Assembly: GCA_012271135.1 (NCBI GenBank)
Contig: JAAXGZ010000096.1
Coordinates: forward strand, 1-64,000
Source: Caldilineales bacterium
GTDB taxonomy: Bacteria > Chloroflexota > Anaerolineae > Caldilineales > Caldilineaceae
Length of the DNA: 64,000 nucleotides
Direction of reading: 5' to 3'
Positions 43,120 through 51,655 of this stretch are shown here, one piece after another. Position 1 is the first letter of the stretch; each line of letters opens with the position of its first letter. The translations under genes were made by a program, and so were the position numbers. The notes under the pieces are model-generated. The model ran no database searches and had not been told where the DNA came from. It saw only the letters and a program-made list of their open reading frames with translations.

Positions 43120-45138
43120 GTGCATGTAGCAGTTGATGTTGGCGGCACCTTCACGGATGTCAGCATCCTGGACGAAGCGACCGGTGCCTACCGGTTCGAA
43201 AAGGTGGAGACCGTGCCGGCGGATCCCGCCTCCGGAGTTCTGGCCGGATTGGGCAAGGCGGTGATTGAGCCACAGGAAATCGCCTACTTCATTCACGGCA
43301 CAACCCTCGGCATCAACGCGCTTCTGACGCGCACCGGAGCCAACGTCGCAATCGTCACCACACGCGGGTTTCGCGACGTGTACGAACTGGGCAGGACCGA
43401 CCGCGATCCGATGTACGACTTCAAGTACCGCAAGCCCCCGGCCCTCGTGCCGCGGCACAGGGTCTTCGAGGTCGAGGAGCGACTGAATTTCCGAGGCGAA
43501 ATCCTCACCTCCTTCAACCAAGACGACGCCCTCCAAGTCGCATCCCGCATTGGAGACTCGGGTGCGGAGGCGGTGGCAATCTGCTTTCTGCACAGCTATG
43601 CCAACCAGATCCATGAACTCGCAATGCAGGAAGCACTGGCACAGGCCTGTCCCAACCTGCCGGTGACCCTCTCCAGTGATCTCTGCCGGGAGTACCGAGA
43701 GTACGAACGGACGAGCACGGCAGTGGTGAATGCCTATATCCAGCCGATCACGCGCGCCTATCTGGGACAGTTGGACCGGACACTGGCGGAAGCGGGTTCG
43801 TCCGGTCAGTTCCTGCTGACCCGTTCCGGCGGTGGTGTGATGACGGTGGCCTCGGCCCAGGCGGAGCCGGTGCAGTTGATCCTATCGGGACCAGCGGCGG
43901 GAGTCATTGGCGCAGCCGCCTTCGGCGAGGTAATCGGGGTTCCGAATCTGATCACGCTCGACATGGGTGGCACCAGCCTGGACACTTCGCTAATCGTGGA
44001 CGGACAACCCCGATACAACCATGACCAGATCTTTGAGGGCCTGCCCATTTCCAAACCCGCCATCGACATCCACACCATTGGCGCCGGCGGCGGCAGCATC
44101 GCCTGGGTGGATGCGGGAGGGCACCTGCAGGTGGGTCCCCAAAGTGCCGGATCTGTACCTGGACCGGTCTGCTACGGCAAGGGCGGCCGCGAAATCACGG
44201 TAACCGACGCTGCTCTGGCAGTCGGCTACCTCGATCCGGGCAACTTCCTTGGTGGCGAAATGGCACTGCAGGTAACTCAGACACACGCGTTACTTTCCAA
44301 ACTGGCCAAGCAAACCGGTATGCAACCCCTGGATGTCGCGAACGGAGTCCTTCGCATCAGCACGGTCAAGATCGCCGGCGCGGTAAGGGAAATCTCGGTG
44401 GAGCAGGGACATCACCCACACGACTTCTCACTCTTCGCCTTTGGCGGCGGAGGGCCGTTGCTGGCCTGCAGCGTGGCACGGGAATTGGGTTTGCCCACCG
44501 TCGTCGTACCGCCAGGCACGGCCAATTTCTCAGCCTTCGGCATGCTAATGGTTGACGTGGTGCACGACTTTGCCCAAACCTTTGTCTCCGGCATCGATTC
44601 ACTTCAATTGGATGCCGTGAACAGCATACGCGAGTTGCTGGTGCGAGAAGCTGGAGAAGCCTTGGATGCCGACGGTATCGAACCGCGAAACCGACGTCTT
44701 GAACCCTTTGCCGAAATGCGCTATACGGGGCAGGAACACGCGGTGACGATTCCCCTGCCCGCGAATCCGTTGACCCCAGACGACGTGCCGGAATTGGTCT
44801 CCCACTTCAACACTGTACACGAACGGCACTACGGGCACAGCATGGAGGATCCAGTCGAAATCGTGACACTGCGTCTGCGCGCGACCGGCCTGCTTCCGAG
44901 GCCTGACATTCCCGAGATGAAGGAGGCCGCGACACCTCAAGTACCTCGGCCCAAGGGATCGCGCGCCGTTGTGGGATCACAGGTCGCCTATGTCGTCTAC
45001 GAGCGCGCGACTTTGCCCAAGGGAATGTCACTGCATGGCCCGGCCATCGTTGAGGAACCTACCTGCACGACCGTGCTGCATGAAGGCGACATTCTGACTG
45101 TGGGTTCCCATGGGGAACTACATATCGCGATTGGGTAA
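43120..45138 (+). CDS. hyuA: Hydantoinase A/oxoprolinase family protein
   Basis: A 672-residue ATP-binding subunit of the actin-like ATPase superfamily. The phosphate-1 motif is VDVGGTFTDVSI near the start. IHGTTLGINALLTRTGA, TRGFRDVYELGR and LDMGGTSLDTSLI (phosphate-2) are present, and GAGGGSIAWVD and FAFGGGGPLLA follow. GTG 43120 is chosen because AGGGGGA lies about 7 bases upstream; a TTG 21 bases earlier is an alternative. It pairs with HyuB. Together they couple ATP hydrolysis to ring opening (5-oxoproline or hydantoin type) or carboxylation. Confidence 0.92.
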   Translation: MHVAVDVGGTFTDVSILDEATGAYRFEKVETVPADPASGVLAGLGKAVIEPQEIAYFIHGTTLGINALLTRTGANVAIVTTRGFRDVYELGRTDRDPMYDFKYRKPPALVPRHRVFEVEERLNFRGEILTSFNQDDALQVASRIGDSGAEAVAICFLHSYANQIHELAMQEALAQACPNLPVTLSSDLCREYREYERTSTAVVNAYIQPITRAYLGQLDRTLAEAGSSGQFLLTRSGGGVMTVASAQAEPVQLILSGPAAGVIGAAAFGEVIGVPNLITLDMGGTSLDTSLIVDGQPRYNHDQIFEGLPISKPAIDIHTIGAGGGSIAWVDAGGHLQVGPQSAGSVPGPVCYGKGGREITVTDAALAVGYLDPGNFLGGEMALQVTQTHALLSKLAKQTGMQPLDVANGVLRISTVKIAGAVREISVEQGHHPHDFSLFAFGGGGPLLACSVARELGLPTVVVPPGTANFSAFGMLMVDVVHDFAQTFVSGIDSLQLDAVNSIRELLVREAGEALDADGIEPRNRRLEPFAEMRYTGQEHAVTIPLPANPLTPDDVPELVSHFNTVHERHYGHSMEDPVEIVTLRLRATGLLPRPDIPEMKEAATPQVPRPKGSRAVVGSQVAYVVYERATLPKGMSLHGPAIVEEPTCTTVLHEGDILTVGSHGELHIAIG

Positions 45139-45328
45139 AGAATGGCGCGGCCCACCGATGTGCTGTCTGTTCTGCGACGATCCGCAGACCACTGAATTCC
45201 AAGTGCGTCGGGACAGCACTTTGAGCCTCATTGTGCGCTGTTGAACAGCTGCCAGTTGACGGACGCGCTTCGCACCTGTCCAGTCGCCACCAGGCTCAGG
45301 CCTGTGAGGCCAACCAGCTACAGGCCGA

Positions 45329-45920
45329 TCACTGCTTCTTCGGCCGATAGTCTCTCGGATCGTGGCAAGCATCGTAGGTCGCTTGGTCGATTTGAACCCA
45401 CTTCGTTCCTGGAATCCCTGAGAACTACTACCGGGAGCAACCGGGTAGCAGGATTCAAAATGGAGCATGCGATCTTGCTCTTGAGCAATCTCTTTCGCTA
45501 GGCGCACCGCGGGTCCGAAGTCCGAGTCCTGGCTCACGATGATGGCGACTTCGTACCGTTGGTCGTACGCGCCCCGCACCAAGTCCAACGCCAAGCTCCC
45601 ACGCCCTTCTCTTGTCCCCCAGGGTTCACTCTGCCCCGATATACGTGAATCCCTCGGCGCTTCAGATACCTGATCTTGTTGGACCAGAATCCGTGCCAGA
45701 AGAGGTTGGTACGTGGGTTGGGAATCCCCGTGTAGAAACGAATCTCCTCAAGAGTACGCCCTGATGTCTGTAACAAGGCCCGCGCCAACATCTCCACATC
45801 GTAGCTTGGCCAAGCATAAGGAGACGACCGATTGTCCGGAGACCGCCGATCGTCGACCCAGGCTTCCTTTGCCAAGTGGTAGAGATTCTGGCCGTTGAGA
45901 TGGCGCGCATAAAAAAACAC
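45329..45920 (-). pseudogene. NYN-domain (PIN-like) nuclease gene with two frameshifts
   Basis: Three minus-strand frames join into one NYN/LabA-type protein. From ATG 45920 it reads MFFYARHLNGQNLYHLAKEA. It then runs through TSGRTLEEIRFYTGIPNPR to the region near 45600. Next, in another frame, comes the catalytic-looking VAIIVSQDSDFGPAVRLAKE (about 45560-45500). Finally, in the third frame, IPGTKWVQIDQATYDACHDP leads to a stop at 45329. NYN proteins are metal-dependent RNases related to PIN domains and often act in RNA decay or defence. All sections are well preserved, so inactivation is recent, or two sequence errors are present. Confidence 0.7.
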
Positions 45921-46158
45921 CCGCCCAGGGACATGACCAGAGCCACAATCCAGCGGACGGGGAGTAACTTGAGCACAGGCTGTACCCTGTGTACCTCCCT
46001 GTCAAATGCAAGGTGTACAACACGCGGACACCGTTTCAGTCCACAGCTGCCTGCCGCCATTCAACAGAACATCCCTTTTGTCCTTTTGTCCAACAGCCGG
46101 GATTGGTTACACACTGAAGTTCACAAACATCCCGCATTGGCAGGGGACCCGCACCAAC

Positions 46159-46440
46159 TCATTGGGCGCGCCGGACAAACACCGCCTCCACATCCGCCCA
46201 TGACAACCCCCTGTCCGCAAGCAGTACCAGGCTATGGTAGAACAGGTCCGCCATCTCGTTGGTCAATCGGCCATCATCCTGCGCCAAGGCCGCGATCACA
46301 ACTTCAACGCCCTCTTCTCCAACCTTCTGCGCAATCCGTTGCGTTCCGTCCCTGAATAGGGACGTGGTGTAGGAACCCTCCGGCATGTTGGCCTGCCGCT
46401 GCCGAATGACTCGTTCGAGATCTCGAACTACATCGCTCAT
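46159..46440 (-). CDS. hisE: Phosphoribosyl-ATP pyrophosphatase
   Basis: A 93-residue MazG-like enzyme that converts phosphoribosyl-ATP to phosphoribosyl-AMP in step 2 of histidine synthesis. Helical signatures are [33 protein letters not shown] (EExxE-type metal site) and [17 protein letters not shown] 46440 overlaps the hisI stop by 4 bases (ATGA), so the two are coupled; in many bacteria they are fused. It is the last gene of the his operon. Confidence 0.95.
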   Translation of the reverse strand: MSDVVRDLERVIRQRQANMPEGSYTTSLFRDGTQRIAQKVGEEGVEVVIAALAQDDGRLTNEMADLFYHSLVLLADRGLSWADVEAVFVRRAQ

Positions 46441-46808
46441 TGTTCCCGCTCCAAGTCCGATTCCAACCGTCGAAAGAAGCAGGTCCGGGCACCGGTGTGA
46501 CAGGCCGGACCATGCGGCCTGGCCAGCAGGACCAACGTGTCCCCGTCGCAATCGACCAGGATCTCCTCGACATCGATAAAGTTTCCGCTGGTGGCTCCCT
46601 TGTGCCAGATCTCCCGGCGGCTTCGACTCCAAAACACGGCCTGACCCAACTCCGCGGTTCGCTCCAGCGCCTCTCGGTTCATCCAGGCAACCATCAGGAC
46701 TTCCAGGGACTCGGCATCCTGAACCACCGCGGTAACCAAACCCCGGGCGTCGAACTTGACGGAGTCCAGAAACTCGGCGTGCTCCAACACCTGTGCGTCG
46801 GTCGTCAT
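46437..46808 (-). CDS. hisI: Phosphoribosyl-AMP cyclohydrolase
   Basis: A 123-residue enzyme that opens the adenine ring of phosphoribosyl-AMP (step 3 of histidine synthesis). [30 protein letters not shown] and [10 protein letters not shown] match the family. The Zn-ligand cysteines lie in DCDGD and [16 protein letters not shown] 46808 is 10 bases after hisF; an upstream TTG would overlap hisF and is less likely. It is transcribed with hisH, hisA, hisF and hisE. Confidence 0.95.
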   Translation of the reverse strand: MTTDAQVLEHAEFLDSVKFDARGLVTAVVQDAESLEVLMVAWMNREALERTAELGQAVFWSRSRREIWHKGATSGNFIDVEEILVDCDGDTLVLLARPHGPACHTGARTCFFRRLESDLEREQ

Positions 46809-46818
46809 GGCTGCTCGT

Positions 46819-47607
46819 TCAGGAACCGAACCCGTCAAGGCGGACCGGAATCCCCTTGGCCGCCATGTGTTCCTTGACTTCCCAAATGCTCAACTGCCGG
46901 AAGTGGAACAGCGATGCAGCCAAGGCCGCGGCGGCGCCGCCCTTGGTTACGGCATCGGCAAAGTGGCTGGCCTGGCCCGCGCCCCCACTGGCAATAACCG
47001 GTATCGAGACGGCATCGCTAACGGCCCGGGTTAAGTCGAGATCATAGGTTTCCTGGGTTCCGTCACCGTCCATCGATGTCAGCAGCAACTCACCCGCCCC
47101 CTTCTCTTCCACTTGTTGAGCCCACTCCACGGCATCCAGGCCCGTGTTGATGCGCCCTCCGCTCACATAGACGTCCCAGGCGGGGCTGGCACCGGGTGGA
47201 GTCTGCCTCCGCTTGGCGTCGATGGCTGTCACGATGCATTGACTGCCGAACCGCTCGGCACCGTGGGAGATGATGTCGGGGTTGCGCACCGCGGCGCTGT
47301 TGACGGACACCTTGTCCGCGCCGGCCAGCAGAATCGCCCGCATGTCGTCCTCACTGCGAATCCCACCGCCGACCGTGAACGGAATGAACACGGAATCGGC
47401 CACCTGGCGCACCATGTTGGCGACAATCTCACGGGCTTCATGGGTGGCGGTGATGTCCAGGAATACCAGTTCGTCCGCGCCTTCCCGGTCGTAGAAGATG
47501 GCTTGGCTAACCGGATCCCCGGCATCCACCAGGTCCACAAATTCCACCCCCTTGACCACACGTCCGTTGTGAACGTCCAGGCAGGGAATAACCCGTTTGG
47601 CCAACAT
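46819..47607 (-). CDS. hisF: Imidazole glycerol phosphate synthase cyclase subunit
   Basis: A 262-residue half-barrel-duplicated TIM barrel that, with HisH-supplied ammonia, makes imidazole glycerol phosphate and AICAR. The catalytic Asp in [16 protein letters not shown] and the second Asp in [16 protein letters not shown] are present. The phosphate sites [12 protein letters not shown] and [11 protein letters not shown] are also seen. It starts 3 bases after hisA. The C-terminal residues match family length (about 255). Confidence 0.97.
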   Translation of the reverse strand: MLAKRVIPCLDVHNGRVVKGVEFVDLVDAGDPVSQAIFYDREGADELVFLDITATHEAREIVANMVRQVADSVFIPFTVGGGIRSEDDMRAILLAGADKVSVNSAAVRNPDIISHGAERFGSQCIVTAIDAKRRQTPPGASPAWDVYVSGGRINTGLDAVEWAQQVEEKGAGELLLTSMDGDGTQETYDLDLTRAVSDAVSIPVIASGGAGQASHFADAVTKGGAAAALAASLFHFRQLSIWEVKEHMAAKGIPVRLDGFGS

Positions 47608-47610
47608 GAA

Positions 47611-48366
47611 TCAACCCCCGGCTTTGCAGACGGTGATGGCTTCCGGCAGCTTCAAGGCCCCAGTGTACAGGGCCTGACCTGAAATAAACCCGATGATTCC
47701 CGGCTCCTTCAGGTTGACCAGGGCCTGCACATCCGCCAGAGATCCAATGCCGCCGCTGGCAATGACGCGCAATCCCGATTCGCGGGCGAGGTCCGCCGTC
47801 TCCCGGAGATTCACGCCGGTCAGCATCGCGTCCCGCGCAATGTCGGTGTAGACAATCAGTTCCACGCCCAAGTCCTGCATGCGCCTGGCCACCTCCACCG
47901 CGGACAGATCGGTCTGTTCCTGCCATCCGTGCGTGGCCACCATGCCACCCCGCGCATCCAGCCCCGCCACCACTCGGTTGGCCCCAAATTCCACGATAGC
48001 GTCCTTCACCACATCGGGCTTGCGCACGGCCACCGTACCGAGAATCACCCTGTTCGCACCAAGACCCAGGATGTACTTGACGTCGTCCAGGGAACGGATG
48101 CCGCCACCGAACTGCACCGGCACGTCCACAGCCCGGCGGATGTCCGAGAACGCCCGGACGTTCACCGGCACCTCGGCCGCTTCACCCACGACCTGCCCCA
48201 AGGCCCCGTCCAGGTTCACCACGTGGAGCCACTCGGCGCCTTCGTCAACCCAGTGCCGGGCCATGGCCGAAGGTTCCTGGCTGAAGACGGTTGCGGCATT
48301 GGGGTCGCCTTGGCGCAGCCGCACACAGGCGCCGTTGCGCAAATCGATGGCGGGGAAGACGATCAC
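47611..48366 (-). CDS. hisA: ProFAR isomerase
   Basis: A 251-residue TIM barrel that isomerises ProFAR to PRFAR (step 4 of histidine synthesis). It has the first catalytic Asp in FPAIDLRNGACVRLRQGD, VQFGGGIRSLDDV, and the second Asp in LIVYTDIARDAML. The phosphate loop is SGGIGSLADVQAL. There is no sign of the dual PriA function, but this cannot be excluded from motifs. It lies 74 bases after hisH and 3 bases before hisF. Confidence 0.97.
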   Translation of the reverse strand: MIVFPAIDLRNGACVRLRQGDPNAATVFSQEPSAMARHWVDEGAEWLHVVNLDGALGQVVGEAAEVPVNVRAFSDIRRAVDVPVQFGGGIRSLDDVKYILGLGANRVILGTVAVRKPDVVKDAIVEFGANRVVAGLDARGGMVATHGWQEQTDLSAVEVARRMQDLGVELIVYTDIARDAMLTGVNLRETADLARESGLRVIASGGIGSLADVQALVNLKEPGIIGFISGQALYTGALKLPEAITVCKAGG

Positions 48367-48440
48367 TTGGTATCACCAAAAATGTTGGAGTTGATTTCCA
48401 TCCACCGGCCGGCCGTCACAACTCGGGGCAACGGGCCTGT

Positions 48441-49103
48441 TCAAGCGACCCGTTCCTCAACGGTCCGCATGAAGTTGGTCAGGATCCGAAGACCAACCTG
48501 CTGGCTCTTTTCGGGGTGGCATTGGATGCCCCAAAGGTTGCCGGACTGCAGCACGCTGGCATAGGACACTCCATAGTCGGTGGTGGCCAGAACCACGGAC
48601 TCGTCGGCAGGAACACACCGGTACGAGTGGGCGAAATAGGCGTAGGCATGGTTCGGGACCCCATCCAGCAACGGGTCGGTTCGCTGTTGGTGGAGTTGAT
48701 TCCACCCAATCTGCGGGACACGCAACATACGCGCCGGCTCCCTGGGATCGGCCATCGCCTCCGGGAAGCGCAGGACCTGCCCGGGCACAAGGCCCAACCC
48801 CTGATGACGTCCCATTTCCTCGCTCTCGTCCAGCAACAGCTGCATGCCTACGCAAATCCCGAACAACGGCACCCCGTCAGCCACTGCTTCCAGCATGGGC
48901 TCTTCCCAACCCTTGTTGCGGACATTGTCGACGCTGCTCCCGAATGCGCCTTGGCCCGGCAGCACCAGGGCACTGAAGCCGGTCAGGCATTGAGCCCGGT
49001 CCAATATCGCCACTTCGATGTTCAGCGGACCCGCCACGTGTGTGAACGAGTTGCTGATGCTGCGCAGATTGCCGACCCCGTAGTCGATGATTGCCACTGT
49101 CAC
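48441..49103 (-). CDS. hisH: Imidazole glycerol phosphate synthase glutaminase subunit
   Basis: A 220-residue class I glutamine amidotransferase that produces ammonia for HisF. The nucleophile Cys lies in FGICVGMQLLLDESEE, and the catalytic His-Glu in IQCHPEKSQ. The start is GTG 49103 (MTVAIIDYGVGNLRSI) with GGGAGG 6 bases upstream; longer in-frame versions are not family-like. It follows an unknown gene by 14 bases and heads the hisA-F-I-E block. Confidence 0.96.
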   Translation of the reverse strand: MTVAIIDYGVGNLRSISNSFTHVAGPLNIEVAILDRAQCLTGFSALVLPGQGAFGSSVDNVRNKGWEEPMLEAVADGVPLFGICVGMQLLLDESEEMGRHQGLGLVPGQVLRFPEAMADPREPARMLRVPQIGWNQLHQQRTDPLLDGVPNHAYAYFAHSYRCVPADESVVLATTDYGVSYASVLQSGNLWGIQCHPEKSQQVGLRILTNFMRTVEERVA

Positions 49104-49117
49104 GCACCGCCTCCCGA

Positions 49118-49627
49118 TCAACCGTCCAACTCGAAGTTTCGCACGATGGCAGGCGGAAACCGGCCTGAAAGACAATCCCTGCGCAATTGGCGCAGCCGCT
49201 CCTGGTACCGGTCCGCAGCCTGTCGGGTCAACCGCTGCTCGGCGACGGCCCGTTCCAGAGGTCGTTCTCCGATCACTACCAGTTTCCGGGTGTGGTTGGC
49301 CACCATGCCGAGGTACAGCGTACAGGTTTGCAGCCGCCGGTCCACATTTGTGACCTCCTCGCAGACCGGCATGAACCAGCCAACCGGGGCCCGATCGGGT
49401 CCAAAATACTTCTCCACCACGTAGTTGGCTTCGGTCAGCCAAAACCTCATTCTGGTCCCGGACATCCCCATTCCACTGCTGGAGAAGGAAGCCTTCTCGA
49501 TCAGCATGCGCCGAGTCTCAACGTAGTTGTATTCGATGGTGTCGCGGTCCATCTCCCAGTCAGCCTGGACGAGGACGCGATTGCCGCAGGCGTTGCCGTG
49601 GGCAATCAGAGCCTGAAACAGGTCCAT
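49118..49627 (-). CDS. Unknown protein heading the his operon, weakly DUF402-like
   Basis: A 169-residue open frame ending 14 bases before hisH. The segment KYFGPDRAPVGWFMPVCEE, then CTLYLGMVANHTRKLVVIGE and a helical end AEQRLTRQAADRYQERLRQL, loosely follows the layout of DUF402/FomD-type proteins. These act on phosphate or pyrophosphate groups. Similarity is weak and the call is tentative. ATG 49627 is the first start codon after an in-frame TGA at 49759-49757. Good coding-like sequence continues upstream of this ATG, so the real gene is probably longer. Confidence 0.55.
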   Translation of the reverse strand: MDLFQALIAHGNACGNRVLVQADWEMDRDTIEYNYVETRRMLIEKASFSSSGMGMSGTRMRFWLTEANYVVEKYFGPDRAPVGWFMPVCEEVTNVDRRLQTCTLYLGMVANHTRKLVVIGERPLERAVAEQRLTRQAADRYQERLRQLRRDCLSGRFPPAIVRNFELDG

Positions 49628-49891
49628 TGCAGTTTGGTCGGCATGGATGGATACGGCAAGTTCGGGACCATGGTGGGTCCGGCCGCTGAACGGCGGCGAT
49701 TGGACATCGACCCGTCGGCCTCCGCGGGTACGACGGTTGCCCGCAAGGGTTCCAACTCACCCATCGGCGGCCCAACCCACTTGGTCGGACGTCGGCACAA
49801 GGTACTGGGCCGGCAATGTATCACCGGTCCATGACTCCACGTTGGTAGTTGCAGAGTCCAGGCTGCCCCACGCCACTTCGCTTGGTGCCAT
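49628..49891 (-). other. In-frame upstream extension of the unknown gene, interrupted by one TGA
   Basis: From ATG 49891 (AGGCGTGAC just upstream) 44 codons run in the same frame as the gene at 49118-49627 (MAPSEVAWGSLDSATTNVES and on to GWAADG). A single TGA follows at 49759-49757. After it come 43 more codons without any start codon but with protein-like content (RRVDVQSPPFSGRTHHGPEL, then AVSIHADQTA). One nonsense mutation, one sequence error or recoding would explain this. Confidence 0.45.
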
Positions 49892-50014
49892 GTCACGCCT
49901 GTTGTGAACCTACGCCTGCCCGAACCCGTTGCGTATAGGATAATGCCCAAGGGCCATCGGAATCGTTGTCAACGCGTGGTCCCCGTGTCCTTTCCCGTTC
50001 ACTGATCGCCTGCC

Positions 50015-50590
50015 ATGATTCGCGGCTACCTCAACCGAGCCTGGCTCCCACTGCTGTGTGCCGCAGTGGTGGTTGCATTGGACCAGTGGACCAAGGTGCT
50101 GGTGCGGGAACGCCTCGCACTGCATCACGCGTCCACACCCATTGCCTGGCTTGAAGGCATCTTCATGCTGGAACATGTCCACAACTACGGAGCTGCCTTC
50201 GGCATCCTCCAGAACGCGGGGGTTTTGTTCATCATCACCACGGTGGTCATCTCCATTGCGATCCTGGTCAGCATTGGCCGCCTAGGAGTATCGCAACGAG
50301 GAATGCAGGTTCTCATGGGCCTCATCCTAGGCGGTGCCATCGGGAACTTCATCGACCGCACGACATTGGGCTACGTAACCGACTTTGTGAAGGTGGGCAT
50401 CCCCGGCAAAGCCTACTGGCCCAACTTCAACATTGCCGATTCGAGCATCGTGGTCAGTGTCCTGATCATGACCTTCATGGCTTGGCGACGCGACATCTTC
50501 GCCAACGATGAGGATCAGGAAGAGGACCAATCCGACACCTTGACGCTGGTGCCAGAGTCGTCGGGTGGCAGCAACGGTTCCGGACCATAG
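50015..50590 (+). CDS. lspA: Lipoprotein signal peptidase (signal peptidase II)
   Basis: A 191-residue membrane protease that removes signal peptides from lipoproteins such as the two binding proteins in this window. Four hydrophobic segments are visible. Catalytic aspartates are Asp123 (GNFIDRTTLGYVTDFV) and Asp142 (NFNIADSSI). The conserved N-A-F region appears as HNYGAAFGIL. The C-terminal about 35 residues are an acidic tail beyond the usual end. The RluD-type gene starts directly after its stop, so they are coupled. Confidence 0.95.
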   Translation: MIRGYLNRAWLPLLCAAVVVALDQWTKVLVRERLALHHASTPIAWLEGIFMLEHVHNYGAAFGILQNAGVLFIITTVVISIAILVSIGRLGVSQRGMQVLMGLILGGAIGNFIDRTTLGYVTDFVKVGIPGKAYWPNFNIADSSIVVSVLIMTFMAWRRDIFANDEDQEEDQSDTLTLVPESSGGSNGSGP

Positions 50591-51559
50591 GTGGATGCAC
50601 AACAGCTGTCGTTCCGGACAGAATTGGGCGACGCCGGCCTCCGCCTTGATCAAGTGTGTGCCAGCCGGCTGGCAACCCTGAGCAGAACCCGCGTCAAGGC
50701 ACTGGTCCAGAAGGGCAGTGTCCTGGTGGACGGCCGTCCGTCCACGCCGTCGTTCCGTGTGAACCCGGGCCAAACCGTCACGGTCGAAGTACCTGCACCG
50801 TTGGCGGAAACCATCGAATCCTGGTCTTTCAACCTGCCGATTGTCTTTGAGGATGAGCACCTAGCGGTCATTGACAAGCCGCCTGGTCTGTCCATGCACC
50901 CGGGGCCGGGCCATCCCAACCGGACCGTGGTCAACGCCCTCGTCCATCACTGGCCCGATTGGCATACCCTTGGTCCCGACAGCCGCCTGGGTCTGGTCCA
51001 CCGTCTCGACATGGACACGTCGGGCCTAGTGGTGGTCGCGCGCACCGCGGCAGCCCAAGCCAGGCTCCAGCGACAATTCAGCGAACGCACCGTAGGCAAG
51101 TCCTACACGGCCCTGCTGGACGGATGGCTCGCCCCCCCGAGCGGAACGGTGGATGTTCCGCTGGGACGCCATCCGCGCTGGCGCCAGCGTCAGGCTGCAT
51201 TTCCAGCAGGTTCCGCGGTTGCCGGGATACGAGTGCGGGATGCCCTGACGGACTTCAAGGTCTCCCGCTACCTCGTCTCGCGTCCGCCGGGCCTGCAGCA
51301 TCCGTTCTCCTTGACGGACCTGCGTCTGCACACGGGCCGGACCCACCAAATCAGGGTTCACATGGCATGGCTGGGATGCCCGGTGGTAGGCGATCGGGTA
51401 TACGGCCTGACGAAACCGAGATTGCACATGACCAGACAGTTTCTTCATGCGTCAAGGTTGTCCTTCCATCACCCGTGCACCGGGGAGCACATGACGTTCG
51501 AATCCGATCTGCCCGGGGATCTGGCAGGCCCCCTCGCCGGCCTTGATCCAGCAGACTGA
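50591..51559 (+). CDS. rluD: RluA/RluD-family pseudouridine synthase
   Basis: A 322-residue RNA-modifying enzyme. An N-terminal S4 RNA-binding domain (about 15-75, LDQVCASRLATLSRTRVKAL) precedes the catalytic domain. The catalytic Asp140 lies in LVHRLDMDTSG, and LRLHTGRTHQIRVHMAWLG is the second family motif. It starts with GTG at the base after the lspA stop, the usual lspA-rluD pairing. The 23S rRNA target (RluD-type) is assumed from the family. Confidence 0.93.
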   Translation: MDAQQLSFRTELGDAGLRLDQVCASRLATLSRTRVKALVQKGSVLVDGRPSTPSFRVNPGQTVTVEVPAPLAETIESWSFNLPIVFEDEHLAVIDKPPGLSMHPGPGHPNRTVVNALVHHWPDWHTLGPDSRLGLVHRLDMDTSGLVVVARTAAAQARLQRQFSERTVGKSYTALLDGWLAPPSGTVDVPLGRHPRWRQRQAAFPAGSAVAGIRVRDALTDFKVSRYLVSRPPGLQHPFSLTDLRLHTGRTHQIRVHMAWLGCPVVGDRVYGLTKPRLHMTRQFLHASRLSFHHPCTGEHMTFESDLPGDLAGPLAGLDPAD

Positions 51560-51655
51560 GCACGGCCGCTTGACCTGGCTCCGTCCGCCAACCGGATACC
51601 GGCCGATTTCGCCGACAACAGGCGCACCGCGACCGGAGCAACACCGGAATTGCCC

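Noticed and set aside
46819-46838. A TTG start for hisI overlapping hisF
   Set aside because: The ATG at 46808 gives a normal-length HisI and fits the tight operon spacing.
49757-49815. Strong SECIS claim after the in-frame TGA
   Set aside because: The stem is short, the loop does not have the expected leading guanine, and no Cys/Sec redox motif surrounds the codon; it is kept only as a question.
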